A stretch of DNA of 64,000 bases from Arachidicoccus sp. BS20 (lineage in GTDB: Bacteria; Bacteroidota; Bacteroidia; Chitinophagales; Chitinophagaceae). Of this stretch, positions 1 to 9,235 are shown piece after piece. The stretch covers positions 2,669,029 through 2,733,028 of the forward strand of contig NZ_CP015971.1 in NCBI RefSeq assembly GCF_001659705.1. The letters run 5' to 3'. Numbering within the stretch: the first letter of the stretch is position 1; the number at the start of each line of letters is the position of its first letter. The notes below the pieces were generated by a model, which saw only the letters and a program-made list of their open reading frames with translations, searched no databases and was not told the origin of the DNA. Made by a program: the position numbers and the translations under genes.

Positions 1-501
1 TTCATTTTGGAGAACGGAAAGCATGGCGGGAAACAGCGAAATGCCAATGGCAATCATACGTGAGCGCACTTTGGAAAAATCCAAGTCCTGCATGGACAGA
101 TATTTTGCCAAAGCCAATGAAGTAAAAATAATACAAAGTTGCGCGGGTTGTAGATTAAAACCTCCGCCAAGCGGAATCCAGCTTCTTGAACCATTGATAT
201 TTTTCCCGACGGCAAATGTGGCAAACATCAGCAATATGCCGAAGAGATAAGAAAGATTGGCGAATGCCGTGTATAATTTGCTGTCACTAAGTAAAATAAA
301 AATCGCCAATACAACACACACACCCGCAAAAATAAACTGCTTACTATACTCGGTTTTCCCTGAAAGAAACGATGCTGCCCAGTTTATATCAGGATTATAT
401 TCCACCATGAAAATGCACAATATACCCGTGCAAACGAGTATCGCATACAACAATACGACTATCCAATCCACGCCTTTTGCAAGTTGTTCCTGTTGCTTCA
501 T
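1..501 (-). CDS. rodA: Rod shape-determining protein RodA, N-terminal part (cut by window edge)
   Basis: SEDS-family peptidoglycan glycosyltransferase that polymerises lipid II with PBP2 during cell elongation. Only the first 167 codons are visible; the gene continues past position 1. The reverse strand from the ATG at 501 encodes a protein starting MKQQEQLAKGVDWIVV, followed by hydrophobic helices and the conserved SEDS segment with GSRSWIPLGG and LQPAQ near residues 107-122. The start codon overlaps the stop of the upstream PBP2 gene as ATGA (501-498), which indicates translational coupling in the mre/rod operon. FtsW is the alternative SEDS protein, but the PBP2/mre context argues for RodA. 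Confidence 0.9.
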   Translation of the reverse strand, partial: MKQQEQLAKGVDWIVVLLYAILVCTGILCIFMVEYNPDINWAASFLSGKTEYSKQFIFAGVCVVLAIFILLSDSKLYTAFANLSYLFGILLMFATFAVGKNINGSRSWIPLGGGFNLQPAQLCIIFTSLALAKYLSMQDLDFSKVRSRMIAIGISLFPAMLSVLQNE

Positions 502-2582
502 TTATTTGTTTTTACGGATTTTGATTGGGAAGATATTTTTGCCTTGTCCGATAAAATTGCGGGCGACGAATGCTCTGAATCTTTTGCGGGAGCTTTTTTA
601 TTTTTATTTGCCAGCGCCATTTTCAGACTGTCTTCCTTACGTGCTAAAGCAATAGAATCTATACGCCTTGCTTCTTCGCGCAAGCGAACGGCTTTGAAAG
701 AATCTTTTCTTCTGCGCCATTCATAAATCTGCGATGGAAATAAGTCGGCTTTGGAAAGCCTTTCTACATCAGCTTGGGTTTCACTTGTAAGCGTATCGTT
801 CAGGTATAGTTCCATCATATGCGCAGCAATAGGACCTGCCCAAGTAGCACCGTAACCTGCATTTTCCACATACACAGCCATTGCAATTTTAGGATTATCA
901 ACAGGCGCATAAGCAATGAACACCGCAAGGTTTTTGAGCTTCGGAACTTGCGCCGTCCCTGTTTTTGCAGCATATCTTACACCCGGAATTGTTATGTTGT
1001 GCGCCGTCCCTATTTCTGTTACATCTTCCATACCTTCCTGTACCGAGCGGTAATCTTCGTCGCTGATATGCAATGGCTGGTGTTTCACATGATACTTCGC
1101 CAGGTAAACCGTATCATCTTCGGTTTGATTTTCTATACTGTCCACAAAATGCGGCGTGTAATACCAACCTTTATTGGCAATGATGCACGCTTCGTTGGCA
1201 GATTGTAAAGGCGTCAGCAACATCTTGTCCTGACCAATGCCCATTGTGATTAAATTACAGGCGACCCAACGAGAACCATAGGCTTCATTATATACCATCG
1301 TGTCCGGAATATTGCCTTGTTTTTCCCCGGGAATATCAACACCCAAGGCTCTGCCAAAACCAAAACTGTGCATATAATTTTGCCATACAGCATAGCCTTT
1401 TCTCGGAGAGTTATATGCGGGGTTGTCCAGCGTAAGTTTGAAGATATGACAAAAATAGGAGTTGTAAGAATGTGCAATAGCGGGTTTCAGCGTTTCATGT
1501 TCGCTGCCGTTTTCGTCGTTATGTACCAATTTTCCGCCGCAGGAATAAGGTCTGCTGCAATCATATTCTGTTTTCGGCGTAATCAATCCCTCATCCAATG
1601 CTATGAGTGCGCCTATCGGTTTATAAGTTGAGCCGGGCGGGTAGCCCCCACTCACGGCGCGGTTGTACATTGGCTGGCTGGTATCGGTTACCAAAAATCC
1701 TATGTGCTTCCTGTATTCGCTCGGCGACAAATCATTGGGGTCAAAACTCGGCGCCGTCACCATGGCAATGATGCCTCCGGTTTTCGGGTTGATAGCAACC
1801 GCAGCACCCAATTTTCCCTGAAACATTTTTTCGCCCAAAGCCTGCACTTTAATGTCGATACTGGTATATAAATTTCGTCCGGCAACGGCTGTGGTATCGA
1901 AATCGCCGTTGGCATAAGGACCTTGTATGCGTGCGCGGTTGTCGCGCAGAAACCGTTGTACCCCGCGCTGTCCCATCAATACTTTTTCGTACGATTTTTC
2001 CAAACCCGTAATGCCGATATTATCGCCGGGTTGATAACCTGCATCGGGATTGTCTTTTAAAAATTTGGAAGAGACTTCGCCTTCCCGCCCGAGAAAATTG
2101 GCGCCCGCATGATAAGGATATGTACGCACAGGTCGCTCTTGCAACGCAAAGCCCGGAAACTTATACATATTTTCGTTCAGTTGCGCATACAGCTCCGGTG
2201 TAAGCAACGGCTCAAAAGTGCTTGACTTAAAGCTGCTGTTTTTGATAATCGCAGTAATTATTCTTTTATGGTATTCCGCAGTATCAATTCCAAGAATATT
2301 GCAAAGAGCCGATGTATCTACACCTTTGCGCGCTTCTGCAGGCGTTACGATTAAATCATAATTTATCACATTATCCAAAATAGCACGTCCTTTCCTGTCG
2401 TAAATAATTCCCCTGTCGGGGTAAACTACTTTCCGGAGAATAGCATTATTCTCTGCCTGAATGCGATATTTGGACGAGAACAATTGCAGGTTAAGCAACT
2501 GCACAAGAATAACGGCGAAGATAACGGCGAAAATGCCCAATATAATTCTGCTGCGTACCTGATTGTTGTTTTGAATAGCCAT
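498..2582 (-). CDS. mrdA: Penicillin-binding protein 2 (elongation transpeptidase)
   Basis: Class B PBP, 694 aa, that cross-links peptidoglycan with RodA in the elongasome. There is one N-terminal membrane anchor (about residues 11-33), then the PBP dimer domain (VVYPDRGIIYDRKG near 52-65) and the transpeptidase domain. All three catalytic motifs are visible: STYK with the nucleophile Ser at about 318, SYN at about 372-374, and KTG at about 540-542. The C-terminal 90 residues or so are a charged, Lys/Ser-rich tail that looks disordered. The length fits Bacteroidota PBP2 with such a tail. It lies 115 bp downstream of mreD and overlaps rodA by 4 nt. Confidence 0.95.
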   Translation of the reverse strand: MAIQNNNQVRSRIILGIFAVIFAVILVQLLNLQLFSSKYRIQAENNAILRKVVYPDRGIIYDRKGRAILDNVINYDLIVTPAEARKGVDTSALCNILGIDTAEYHKRIITAIIKNSSFKSSTFEPLLTPELYAQLNENMYKFPGFALQERPVRTYPYHAGANFLGREGEVSSKFLKDNPDAGYQPGDNIGITGLEKSYEKVLMGQRGVQRFLRDNRARIQGPYANGDFDTTAVAGRNLYTSIDIKVQALGEKMFQGKLGAAVAINPKTGGIIAMVTAPSFDPNDLSPSEYRKHIGFLVTDTSQPMYNRAVSGGYPPGSTYKPIGALIALDEGLITPKTEYDCSRPYSCGGKLVHNDENGSEHETLKPAIAHSYNSYFCHIFKLTLDNPAYNSPRKGYAVWQNYMHSFGFGRALGVDIPGEKQGNIPDTMVYNEAYGSRWVACNLITMGIGQDKMLLTPLQSANEACIIANKGWYYTPHFVDSIENQTEDDTVYLAKYHVKHQPLHISDEDYRSVQEGMEDVTEIGTAHNITIPGVRYAAKTGTAQVPKLKNLAVFIAYAPVDNPKIAMAVYVENAGYGATWAGPIAAHMMELYLNDTLTSETQADVERLSKADLFPSQIYEWRRRKDSFKAVRLREEARRIDSIALARKEDSLKMALANKNKKAPAKDSEHSSPAILSDKAKISSQSKSVKTNK

Positions 2583-2697
2583 GCGATGAAGTTAAAGAAG
2601 CGCTTTTAATAGTATTACAAAAATAATCAAAGCTGCAACATGGCAATTCATTGCAGTTCATTTCGCAAAGATTATTTTTTAAAAAAACAATAATGTG

Positions 2698-3231
2698 CTA
2701 TGCCGCGTTGGTCTTGAACTTTGCTTTACGGAAAAATAAAATTTCGGTAACAAAAATCAGCAGTATGCTTAATAAAGAAGATGCCAGCACTTTGCCGATG
2801 AAGAAAAGAAAATTGCCAAATTGCATCCACTCAATGAACGTAAGATATATATGATAAACCACCGTAAGCACAATCACATAAACGGCATACGGAGCAATAC
2901 CTATGCTTCTCGCGTTAGGGTCAATATAGCTTACTTCTGTTTTTTCCTGCGGTAAAATAAGATTCAAAATAAGCGGACGCAAATATGCAATCAGTACGCA
3001 GGGAGCAGAATGCAAACCCGGTGTACCGCCAAAATAATCCAATGCAAGACCAAACAAAAATGCAATTATCATAAGGCTTGCACGCGACAAACTGAACGGC
3101 AACCAGAGAATAAATAAAAAAGATAAGGAAGGTTTTATGTACTGATGAATCAACGGTACTTTGTCCAACACAAATACTTGTATCAGTATAAAAAAGATAA
3201 ACCGGAATATGTTTTTCAACAATACACTCAT
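2698..3231 (-). CDS. mreD: Rod shape-determining protein MreD
   Basis: Small polytopic membrane protein, 177 aa, of the MreBCD elongation complex. The sequence is almost entirely hydrophobic, with about five membrane segments and the family-typical start (a hydrophobic helix, then a short polar loop reading DKVPLIHQYIKP). It begins 2 bp after the mreC stop, so the two are almost certainly co-translated. MreD is poorly conserved in sequence, so the call rests on length, topology and the position between mreC and the PBP2 gene. Confidence 0.88.
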   Translation of the reverse strand: MSVLLKNIFRFIFFILIQVFVLDKVPLIHQYIKPSLSFLFILWLPFSLSRASLMIIAFLFGLALDYFGGTPGLHSAPCVLIAYLRPLILNLILPQEKTEVSYIDPNARSIGIAPYAVYVIVLTVVYHIYLTFIEWMQFGNFLFFIGKVLASSLLSILLIFVTEILFFRKAKFKTNAA

Positions 3232-3233
3232 AA

Positions 3234-4091
3234 CTATTTAGGCTGTGCGCTTTCCAATGTTTTTTGTTCGTTTACAAAATTATTTTTGATTACATACACA
3301 TATTGCAGCGAATAAAAGTTCGCCGATGTTGCTATTTTAATATTGTAATATTTTGTCGAAGGATTTGCTTTGATTTCCTGCACTCTGCCAATCATCAGGT
3401 TTTCGGGAAAATCAGAGATATTACTGGTTACTACGGAATCGCCTTTTTTTACATCAACGCTTTTAGGAACATTATTCAACACAAGCACATTTGCTTCTTT
3501 GCCGTCCCACTCTACAAAGCCTTCATTAAAACCGGTTCTCTTTAGCTTTACCGTAACGTGGCTATTGTGATTCAACAGGCTCATCACAATGCTGTAATTA
3601 GGACTTACCGAAACCACGCGTCCTACGATTCCGGTAGGGCTTGTAACAGTCAAATCTTTTTTTATACCTTGGTTTGCGCCTTTCTCAATTGTAATATAAT
3701 TATTCTCATTGCTTACGGAATTGTTCACAACTTTGGCTTCATAATATTCATACTTGCGTACACTGCCCAGAGAATCTTTGTTCAGCGAATCTATCATTGT
3801 GTACAGCTTATTGCTATTTAGCGAATCTCCGTTGTGCAGCAATTGATTTAACGCCGTTTTCAGTTTTGCATTTTCCGCAGCAAGCGCATTGTTGGTTTTC
3901 TTTAAATCAAAATAATACTGAACGTTGTTGTATTTTTCGTCAATAACCCCTGTGAAAGAATGTGCTACATTGGAGTATGCCGCCTCATAAGACCGGTTGT
4001 ATTTTCGCAAAAATGAAATGCACAGAACCTGTAAAAACAGGAACAGAAAAAAATTAAAAAACCGCCTTATGAACAAAAAAATATTCTTCAC
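3234..4091 (-). CDS. mreC: Rod shape-determining protein MreC
   Basis: Periplasmic scaffold protein, 285 aa, that links MreB to PBP2/RodA. One N-terminal transmembrane helix (about residues 10-28) is followed by a coiled-coil stretch (about 60-95) and the beta-rich MreC core containing ANQGIKKDLTVTSPTGIVGR and SNISDFPENLMIGRV. The only start upstream of the membrane helix is GTG at 4091; the next in-frame Met is about 100 residues inside. It follows mreB after 90 bp containing a hairpin, and is followed 2 bp later by mreD. Confidence 0.93.
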   Translation of the reverse strand: MKNIFLFIRRFFNFFLFLFLQVLCISFLRKYNRSYEAAYSNVAHSFTGVIDEKYNNVQYYFDLKKTNNALAAENAKLKTALNQLLHNGDSLNSNKLYTMIDSLNKDSLGSVRKYEYYEAKVVNNSVSNENNYITIEKGANQGIKKDLTVTSPTGIVGRVVSVSPNYSIVMSLLNHNSHVTVKLKRTGFNEGFVEWDGKEANVLVLNNVPKSVDVKKGDSVVTSNISDFPENLMIGRVQEIKANPSTKYYNIKIATSANFYSLQYVYVIKNNFVNEQKTLESAQPK

Positions 4092-4140
4092 AGGAAAATT
4101 ATCTTACACAAATTCAGAATCGACATAAATATAAAACAAC

Positions 4141-4175
4141 AAGCCGAAAACCTGATAAACATTGACTTTCGGCTT
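4141..4175 (-). terminator. Hairpin between mreB and mreC (partial terminator or attenuator)
   Basis: A perfect 9-bp stem (AAGCCGAAA / TTTCGGCTT) with a 17-nt loop. On the minus strand it is followed by GTTGTTTTATATTT, a weak U-rich tract. It lies just after the mreB stop and before mreC. As inference, it could terminate part of the transcripts and so make MreB more abundant than MreCD and PBP2. Confidence 0.55.
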
Positions 4176-4181
4176 GCATCC

Positions 4182-5207
4182 TTATCGCATGATAAATGGA
4201 AAACGCTGATAATGCTTCAGGGCAATTCCCGTACCACGTACTACGCTTTTCAGCGGGTCATCGGCAATGTGAACCGGCAGTTTTATTTTTTGGCTCAGTC
4301 TTTTATCCAGCCCTCTAAGCAATGCGCCACCGCCTGTCAAATACAATCCACGACGATAAATATCGGCAGCCAGTTCGGGCGGTGTGGTTTCCAATGCCTT
4401 TAAAATTGCTTCTTCTATTTTGAAAATACTTTTGTCCAATGCTTCTGCCACCTCCTGATAGCTTACCATAATTTGCTTAGGAATGCCCGTAACCAAGTCG
4501 CGACCATTCACAGGTAAATCATCCGGCGGATTATCCAAATCTTTCATAGCTGCACCAAGCTGAATTTTAATCTGCTCTGCCGTGCGCTCGCCTATCAATA
4601 AAGAATGATAACGGCGCAATGCTTCCATGATATCTGCCGTAAATTCATCTCCGGCAATACGTATGCTTTGGTCGCACACAATGCCCGCAAGTGCAATCAC
4701 GGTAATACCCGTAGTTCCGCCGCCAATATCAATAATCATGTTGCCCACAGGTTCCTCTACATCAATACCGATACCGATTGCAGCAGCCATCGGTTCGTGT
4801 ACAAGATAAACTTCTTTTGCTCCCGCTTGTTCTGCACTATCGCGCACAGCACGCTTTTCTACTTCGGTAATGCTGGACGGAATACAAATCATCATGCGCC
4901 AGCTGGGTGCGAATAATGGTTTCTTGGGATAAATCATTTTTATCATCTCGCGTATCATCAGCTCGGCAGCATTGAAGTCGGCAATTACACCGTCTTTCAA
5001 CGGGCGAACGGTGCGGATGCTTTCGTGTGTTTTTTCGTGCATCAGTAATGCACGTTTACCCACTGCTAAAACTTCTTTAGGATTATTTCTGTTGAGCGCC
5101 ACAATGGACGGCTCATTTACAACTATTTCTTCGTCGTGAATGATGAGGGTATTAGCGGTGCCTAAATCCATCGCTATTTCCTGCGTAAAAAAATTAAAAA
5201 GTCCCAT
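4182..5207 (-). CDS. mreB: Rod shape-determining protein MreB (bacterial actin)
   Basis: Actin-like ATPase, 341 aa, that forms membrane-associated filaments guiding lateral wall synthesis. Actin-fold signatures are present: phosphate 1 DLGTANTLI (about residues 15-23), the MreB-typical ALMHEKT-like segment (LLMHEKTHESIRTVRPLKDG), phosphate 2 IDIGGGTT (about 160-167), and the adenosine motif LTGGGALLRGLD. Length matches the family. It is the first gene of the mre/rod operon. A TACCTTTC sequence on the minus strand at 5251-5244 resembles the Bacteroidota -7 element (TAnnTTTG) and could be its promoter. Confidence 0.96.
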   Translation of the reverse strand: MGLFNFFTQEIAMDLGTANTLIIHDEEIVVNEPSIVALNRNNPKEVLAVGKRALLMHEKTHESIRTVRPLKDGVIADFNAAELMIREMIKMIYPKKPLFAPSWRMMICIPSSITEVEKRAVRDSAEQAGAKEVYLVHEPMAAAIGIGIDVEEPVGNMIIDIGGGTTGITVIALAGIVCDQSIRIAGDEFTADIMEALRRYHSLLIGERTAEQIKIQLGAAMKDLDNPPDDLPVNGRDLVTGIPKQIMVSYQEVAEALDKSIFKIEEAILKALETTPPELAADIYRRGLYLTGGGALLRGLDKRLSQKIKLPVHIADDPLKSVVRGTGIALKHYQRFPFIMR

Positions 5208-5418
5208 TTATCGTACTTCCTGCTTTTAAAGATTATTTATTGGGAAAGGTAATGAAATTTATTTGTACCGGATAAGAAAAAATCATGCCCGAATTCATAG
5301 ATTTCGAGGCGAAATTAGCAGATTATTTTAGATGTTGAAATAATTATTGCAACAATTTATTTAGAACTTCGATTTATTTTGCACACAGTTTCTACGACAA
5401 AAAAGACCCATATATTTT

Positions 5419-6570
5419 TTACACGGCAGTAATCATAACGGGCTGTTTTCTTTTCTTCTTTTTCCTGCCTTTGCCCAGCCATATAATGAAGCCTGTTATC
5501 GGCAAGGAGGTGCATATAAGTCCGCACAAAAATGTAAACAATTTTCCGGCTTGTCCCATCCATGTTCCCATGTGCAGTTGCCAAATGTTGTTTTCGATAT
5601 ATTCGCCTTTTAAGTTTTTCGGCGGTACGGGCAATGCTTTTCCCGTATATCTGTCCACGAAGCTGATGTGCGCATTTTCGGCGCTTTTTAATCCTATGTT
5701 TTTGGCGGTTGTAATCATGTAATAGCCGGTTGTCGGCAATTGATAAATCCATACCTGCGCCACGCGCGCATCGGGCGTTTTATTTAATTGCTCATCTATA
5801 ACAGCAGCCAACGGAATTGAGTGTTTTAAAGTATCTGATTGGGGCAAAACCTTTTGCTGCCAACGCGGATTCCAGTCGCCGCCGAATAACTGAATTGTTT
5901 TTTGCGATACGGAATTAAATGCAATCAGCAAGCCTGTTACGGTCAATATAATTGCCAATACGGATGAATAAAAACCCAGCACATTGTGCAGGTCGTAATT
6001 TACGCGTTTAAATTTTGCGCGCCATTTGATTTTAAAACTTGCATCAATATTGTGCTTGTTCCATTTAACGGGAAACCAAAGTATAATGCCTGTAATAATT
6101 TCTATTAAAAAAATAATAGTAGCTATATCCACAATCCATTCGCCTGGACCCTGCCACAGAAAAGCCGCATGAATATGCGCCATTGTAAAAAAGAAATTGC
6201 CTGTTGCATCGTTTTTTAAAATTTTTCCCGAATAGGGGTCCACATAAATCATGGAAAGCCCCTGCTCCTTGCTGAAGCTGCGAAACCGCACGGAGCGTTT
6301 CGGGTCTTTATATACAAGCACTTCCGATACTTTGCAGTTGGGCAGTTCACGCTTTATGTTTTTTATCATTTGCTCGACAGAAATGCGACTATTCTTCACT
6401 TCGGTAACGTATTTTGCTTTGCCCGCCGACCAATCAATGACTTCATCGCCATACACAACAAGCGTTCCCGAAAGGCAAACAGCCACTAAAATAATACCCG
6501 TAACAATGCCCGTCCACAAATGAAGCCATGCATTCAGCCTGTTGAGAAAAGATTTTTTCTTTTGTTTCAT
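5419..6570 (-). CDS. PepSY-associated TM protein (iron-uptake-linked)
   Basis: Inner-membrane protein, 383 aa, of the PepSY_TM family. An N-terminal helix (about 15-40), a periplasmic PepSY-like region, paired central helices (about 145-165 and 200-220) and a C-terminal helix before a Lys/Arg-rich tail are visible. Several His lie close to membrane segments (LHLWTG, MAHIHAAFLW, LHNVLGFY, LHMGTWMG), as in this family, where they are thought to bind heme or support ferric reduction. It is divergent from a TonB-dependent siderophore receptor across a 201-bp shared control region. That pairing suggests a role in ferric-siderophore reduction or uptake; this is inference from context. Confidence 0.8.
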   Translation of the reverse strand: MKQKKKSFLNRLNAWLHLWTGIVTGIILVAVCLSGTLVVYGDEVIDWSAGKAKYVTEVKNSRISVEQMIKNIKRELPNCKVSEVLVYKDPKRSVRFRSFSKEQGLSMIYVDPYSGKILKNDATGNFFFTMAHIHAAFLWQGPGEWIVDIATIIFLIEIITGIILWFPVKWNKHNIDASFKIKWRAKFKRVNYDLHNVLGFYSSVLAIILTVTGLLIAFNSVSQKTIQLFGGDWNPRWQQKVLPQSDTLKHSIPLAAVIDEQLNKTPDARVAQVWIYQLPTTGYYMITTAKNIGLKSAENAHISFVDRYTGKALPVPPKNLKGEYIENNIWQLHMGTWMGQAGKLFTFLCGLICTSLPITGFIIWLGKGRKKKKRKQPVMITAV

Positions 6571-6771
6571 TCGATATATAAAACAATAAAACCGTAATCA
6601 TTTTTAATTACGGCATCTCTGCAAATGTCAGCGACAAATAATAGAACCATTTACGAAATACGGAATTTTTTGCATTGATGAAACTGATTTTCCCGATTTC
6701 GTAAACATCAGTTCAGCACCTCGCCACACCTTTGCGCTCGAAAATAATTTGTTAATAAATATCCATTTGCA

Positions 6772-9162
6772 ATGAAAAGAAGTGTATCAACGAAAGTCTG
6801 TTTATTCCTGTTTGTGGTCTTCACGCTTGCTATACAAAGTTTGCAGGCGCAAAGTAAACACACCGGCATCATCAACGGGAAAGTGCTGAATGCCGACAAC
6901 CAGCCGGAAGAAAATGTTATTCTGATATTAGAGCCTTCTGGCAAGCAAACCAAAAGCGACGACGCAGGCTATTTTCAGTTCAGAAATGTTCCTTACGGTC
7001 AATATACAATTACAATAAAATCGTTAGGCATACAAACGCAATCGGTAACTGTCAATCTTGACGCTCCGCAGATTTCTGCAAGCACAATTACATTATCGGA
7101 AAAAGACGCAGAATTGAAAGACGTTATTGTTTCGAGCTCTTTCCGTCATATTGATAAAAACAGCGAGCAGGTTGCAAGAATGCCGATGTCTTATATTGAA
7201 AATCCGCAGAATTATGCAGTTGTTCCGAGAGAAGTGCTCCAAAATCAATTGGTTACAACTACCGAACAGGCATTGCTCAATATTCCGGGCGTGAGCAATT
7301 TATCTATCGTCGGCGGCAGCGGCGGTTCATCGCTTACATTTATGTCCAGAGGGTTCGCCAGCGGTTCTGTTATGTATCGCAACGGAGTTTCCGCAGGATA
7401 TGTATCACTGACGGATATGTTCGATGTGGAAAGAATTGAAGCCATCAAAGGGCCTTCCGCCACTTTATTCGGCGGCAACGAAAGCGCTTCTTACGGCGGT
7501 GTGTACAACCTGATTACGAAACAACCTTTGGAAGTAAAACGCGGCGAAGTTTCCTACACTACGGGCAGCTACGAATTGTCAAGAACAACCGTGGATTATA
7601 ACACGCCGTTGAATGATGATAAAACAGCTTTGCTGCGCGTCAATGGAATGTATGACAGCAGAAACACATTCCAACAGCTTGCGCAAAACAATGTAGGCTT
7701 TGCGCCGTCTTTATTGATAAAAGCCAATGACAGACTGACGTTGCATTTCGATGCTTATTACTACAAGAGCGTGCGCCCCGTTATTCTCTTCGGATTCGGC
7801 GCGCCTCCCGGCGGAACTACCGAAACAAGTACATACACCGGCAATTTCAAAGACTTAGGATTAGACCCGAATAATTCTTATGTAACTCCCGACTTTAACA
7901 GCAAGCAACAAACATGGACGGTTACAGGAAAGGCAGATTATAAATTATCTGACCAATGGAAGTCGCAAACCAATTATGCAGTAGCAAGAAGCAACAACGA
8001 GACACATTATATCAATCTCGTAGCCAACAAAGCATCTGCCGCAGACACGGCAGTCATTACAAGAAATGTTTTGGAAATACCTTACAGCCAATTATATACA
8101 CAACAGTTTCAGCAAAACTTTATTGGCGATTTCAAAATAGGAAATATGCGCAACAGGTTATTGGCAGGCGTAGATTATTTCAGAACAAATGTAGGTCAGG
8201 CAAGAGGCACGGTTGTGTATGATAAAATTCCGGCTACGGCAAATGAGACCCAAAAATTAATGAAGAAAGCAAAGGTGGACAGCATTGGTGCAAACATAAA
8301 TTATAACGCAACCAGAAGTATCGCCAACAGCTACGGCGCATACGTTTCCGAAGTTCTCAATATTACTGACAGGTTGCTGTTAATGGCAAGTCTGCGTGCC
8401 AACAGATATGTGGATGTAAGCAACGATTACAAACAAACGTCTTACTCTCCAAAGCTGGGTATTTCTTACGAAATAGTCAAAGATGCGCTTTCTGTGTACG
8501 GCAACTACAACAATGGTTACAGAAACAACAGCAACTTAGATTCGTCGGGCAATTTGCTGAAACCCGCGTATGCCAATCAATGGGAAGCCGGCGTTAAATT
8601 CGATGCATTTCATCATCGCCTTACAGGCACGGTCAGCTACTATGATATCAAAGTCAAAAATATGCCGATGCAGGTGCCCAACACCACGTATTATGAGCAA
8701 AACAACAAACAAAGAAGCCGCGGTATAGATGTGGATGTATTGGCAAATCCTGTTCCGGGCTTGAACATTGCTATGGGCTATGGCTACAACAATATTCGCT
8801 ATACCGAATTTACCACCATCATCAATAAAGCTCCGGTAAGCCTCGACGGAAACCGGGTGGAAGGCGCTCCGCACCATGCAGGCAATATTTGGGTAAATTA
8901 CGGCATCACTTCCGGCTCGCTAAAAGGCTTCGGCGCAGGTGCAGGTGGTAACGGACAAAGCAGCAGCTTTACCAACAATACCAACACCATTATTTTAAAC
9001 GGCTACACAACTTTCGGCGCAAGCATTTTCTATGACGCTACTAAGTTCAGGCTTACTGCCAAAATAGATAATATTGCTAACAAAAAATATTACACTTATA
9101 CTTCTTGGTTATTAGCCGGACCTACAAGAATGCTGTCCTTCAATGCTACGTACAGATTTTGA
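6772..9162 (+). CDS. TonB-dependent siderophore receptor
   Basis: Outer-membrane beta-barrel receptor, 796 aa, FhuA/FecA-like. A signal peptide (about 1-26, ending LQAQ) is followed by a carboxypeptidase-like regulatory domain (about 30-110), the plug (about 145-255, with QALLNIPGVSN, FMSRGF and VERIEAIKGPSATLFG) and a barrel ending in the aromatic YRF C-terminus needed for assembly. The TonB-siderophore subfamily fits the plug motifs, but the substrate cannot be read from sequence. It is divergent from the PepSY gene. Sequence upstream contains CACCTTTG, one base from the TAnnTTTG element. A hairpin terminator follows. Confidence 0.9.
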   Translation: MKRSVSTKVCLFLFVVFTLAIQSLQAQSKHTGIINGKVLNADNQPEENVILILEPSGKQTKSDDAGYFQFRNVPYGQYTITIKSLGIQTQSVTVNLDAPQISASTITLSEKDAELKDVIVSSSFRHIDKNSEQVARMPMSYIENPQNYAVVPREVLQNQLVTTTEQALLNIPGVSNLSIVGGSGGSSLTFMSRGFASGSVMYRNGVSAGYVSLTDMFDVERIEAIKGPSATLFGGNESASYGGVYNLITKQPLEVKRGEVSYTTGSYELSRTTVDYNTPLNDDKTALLRVNGMYDSRNTFQQLAQNNVGFAPSLLIKANDRLTLHFDAYYYKSVRPVILFGFGAPPGGTTETSTYTGNFKDLGLDPNNSYVTPDFNSKQQTWTVTGKADYKLSDQWKSQTNYAVARSNNETHYINLVANKASAADTAVITRNVLEIPYSQLYTQQFQQNFIGDFKIGNMRNRLLAGVDYFRTNVGQARGTVVYDKIPATANETQKLMKKAKVDSIGANINYNATRSIANSYGAYVSEVLNITDRLLLMASLRANRYVDVSNDYKQTSYSPKLGISYEIVKDALSVYGNYNNGYRNNSNLDSSGNLLKPAYANQWEAGVKFDAFHHRLTGTVSYYDIKVKNMPMQVPNTTYYEQNNKQRSRGIDVDVLANPVPGLNIAMGYGYNNIRYTEFTTIINKAPVSLDGNRVEGAPHHAGNIWVNYGITSGSLKGFGAGAGGNGQSSSFTNNTNTIILNGYTTFGASIFYDATKFRLTAKIDNIANKKYYTYTSWLLAGPTRMLSFNATYRF

Positions 9163-9182
9163 TTTTGGATAAAAGATGCACA

Positions 9183-9216
9183 AAGCCCCGAATTTTCTAA
9201 AAGAATTTCGGGGCTT
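9183..9216 (+). terminator. Rho-independent terminator after the TonB receptor
   Basis: A 10-bp perfect stem (AAGCCCCGAA / TTCGGGGCTT) with an AT-rich loop is followed by ATTTTTT on the plus strand. It starts 20 bp after the receptor stop and lies before the convergent gene ending at 9236. Confidence 0.88.
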
Positions 9217-9235
9217 ATTTTTTGTGGCAAAATCA

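Noticed and set aside
5357-5752. Frame of 131 codons overlapping the PepSY membrane gene
   Set aside because: It lies almost entirely inside the real gene, in a different frame, and has no recognisable feature.
6571-6771. Possible Fur-type operator between the PepSY and TonB receptor genes
   Set aside because: I could not find a convincing 19-bp inverted repeat there, so iron regulation is left as context only.
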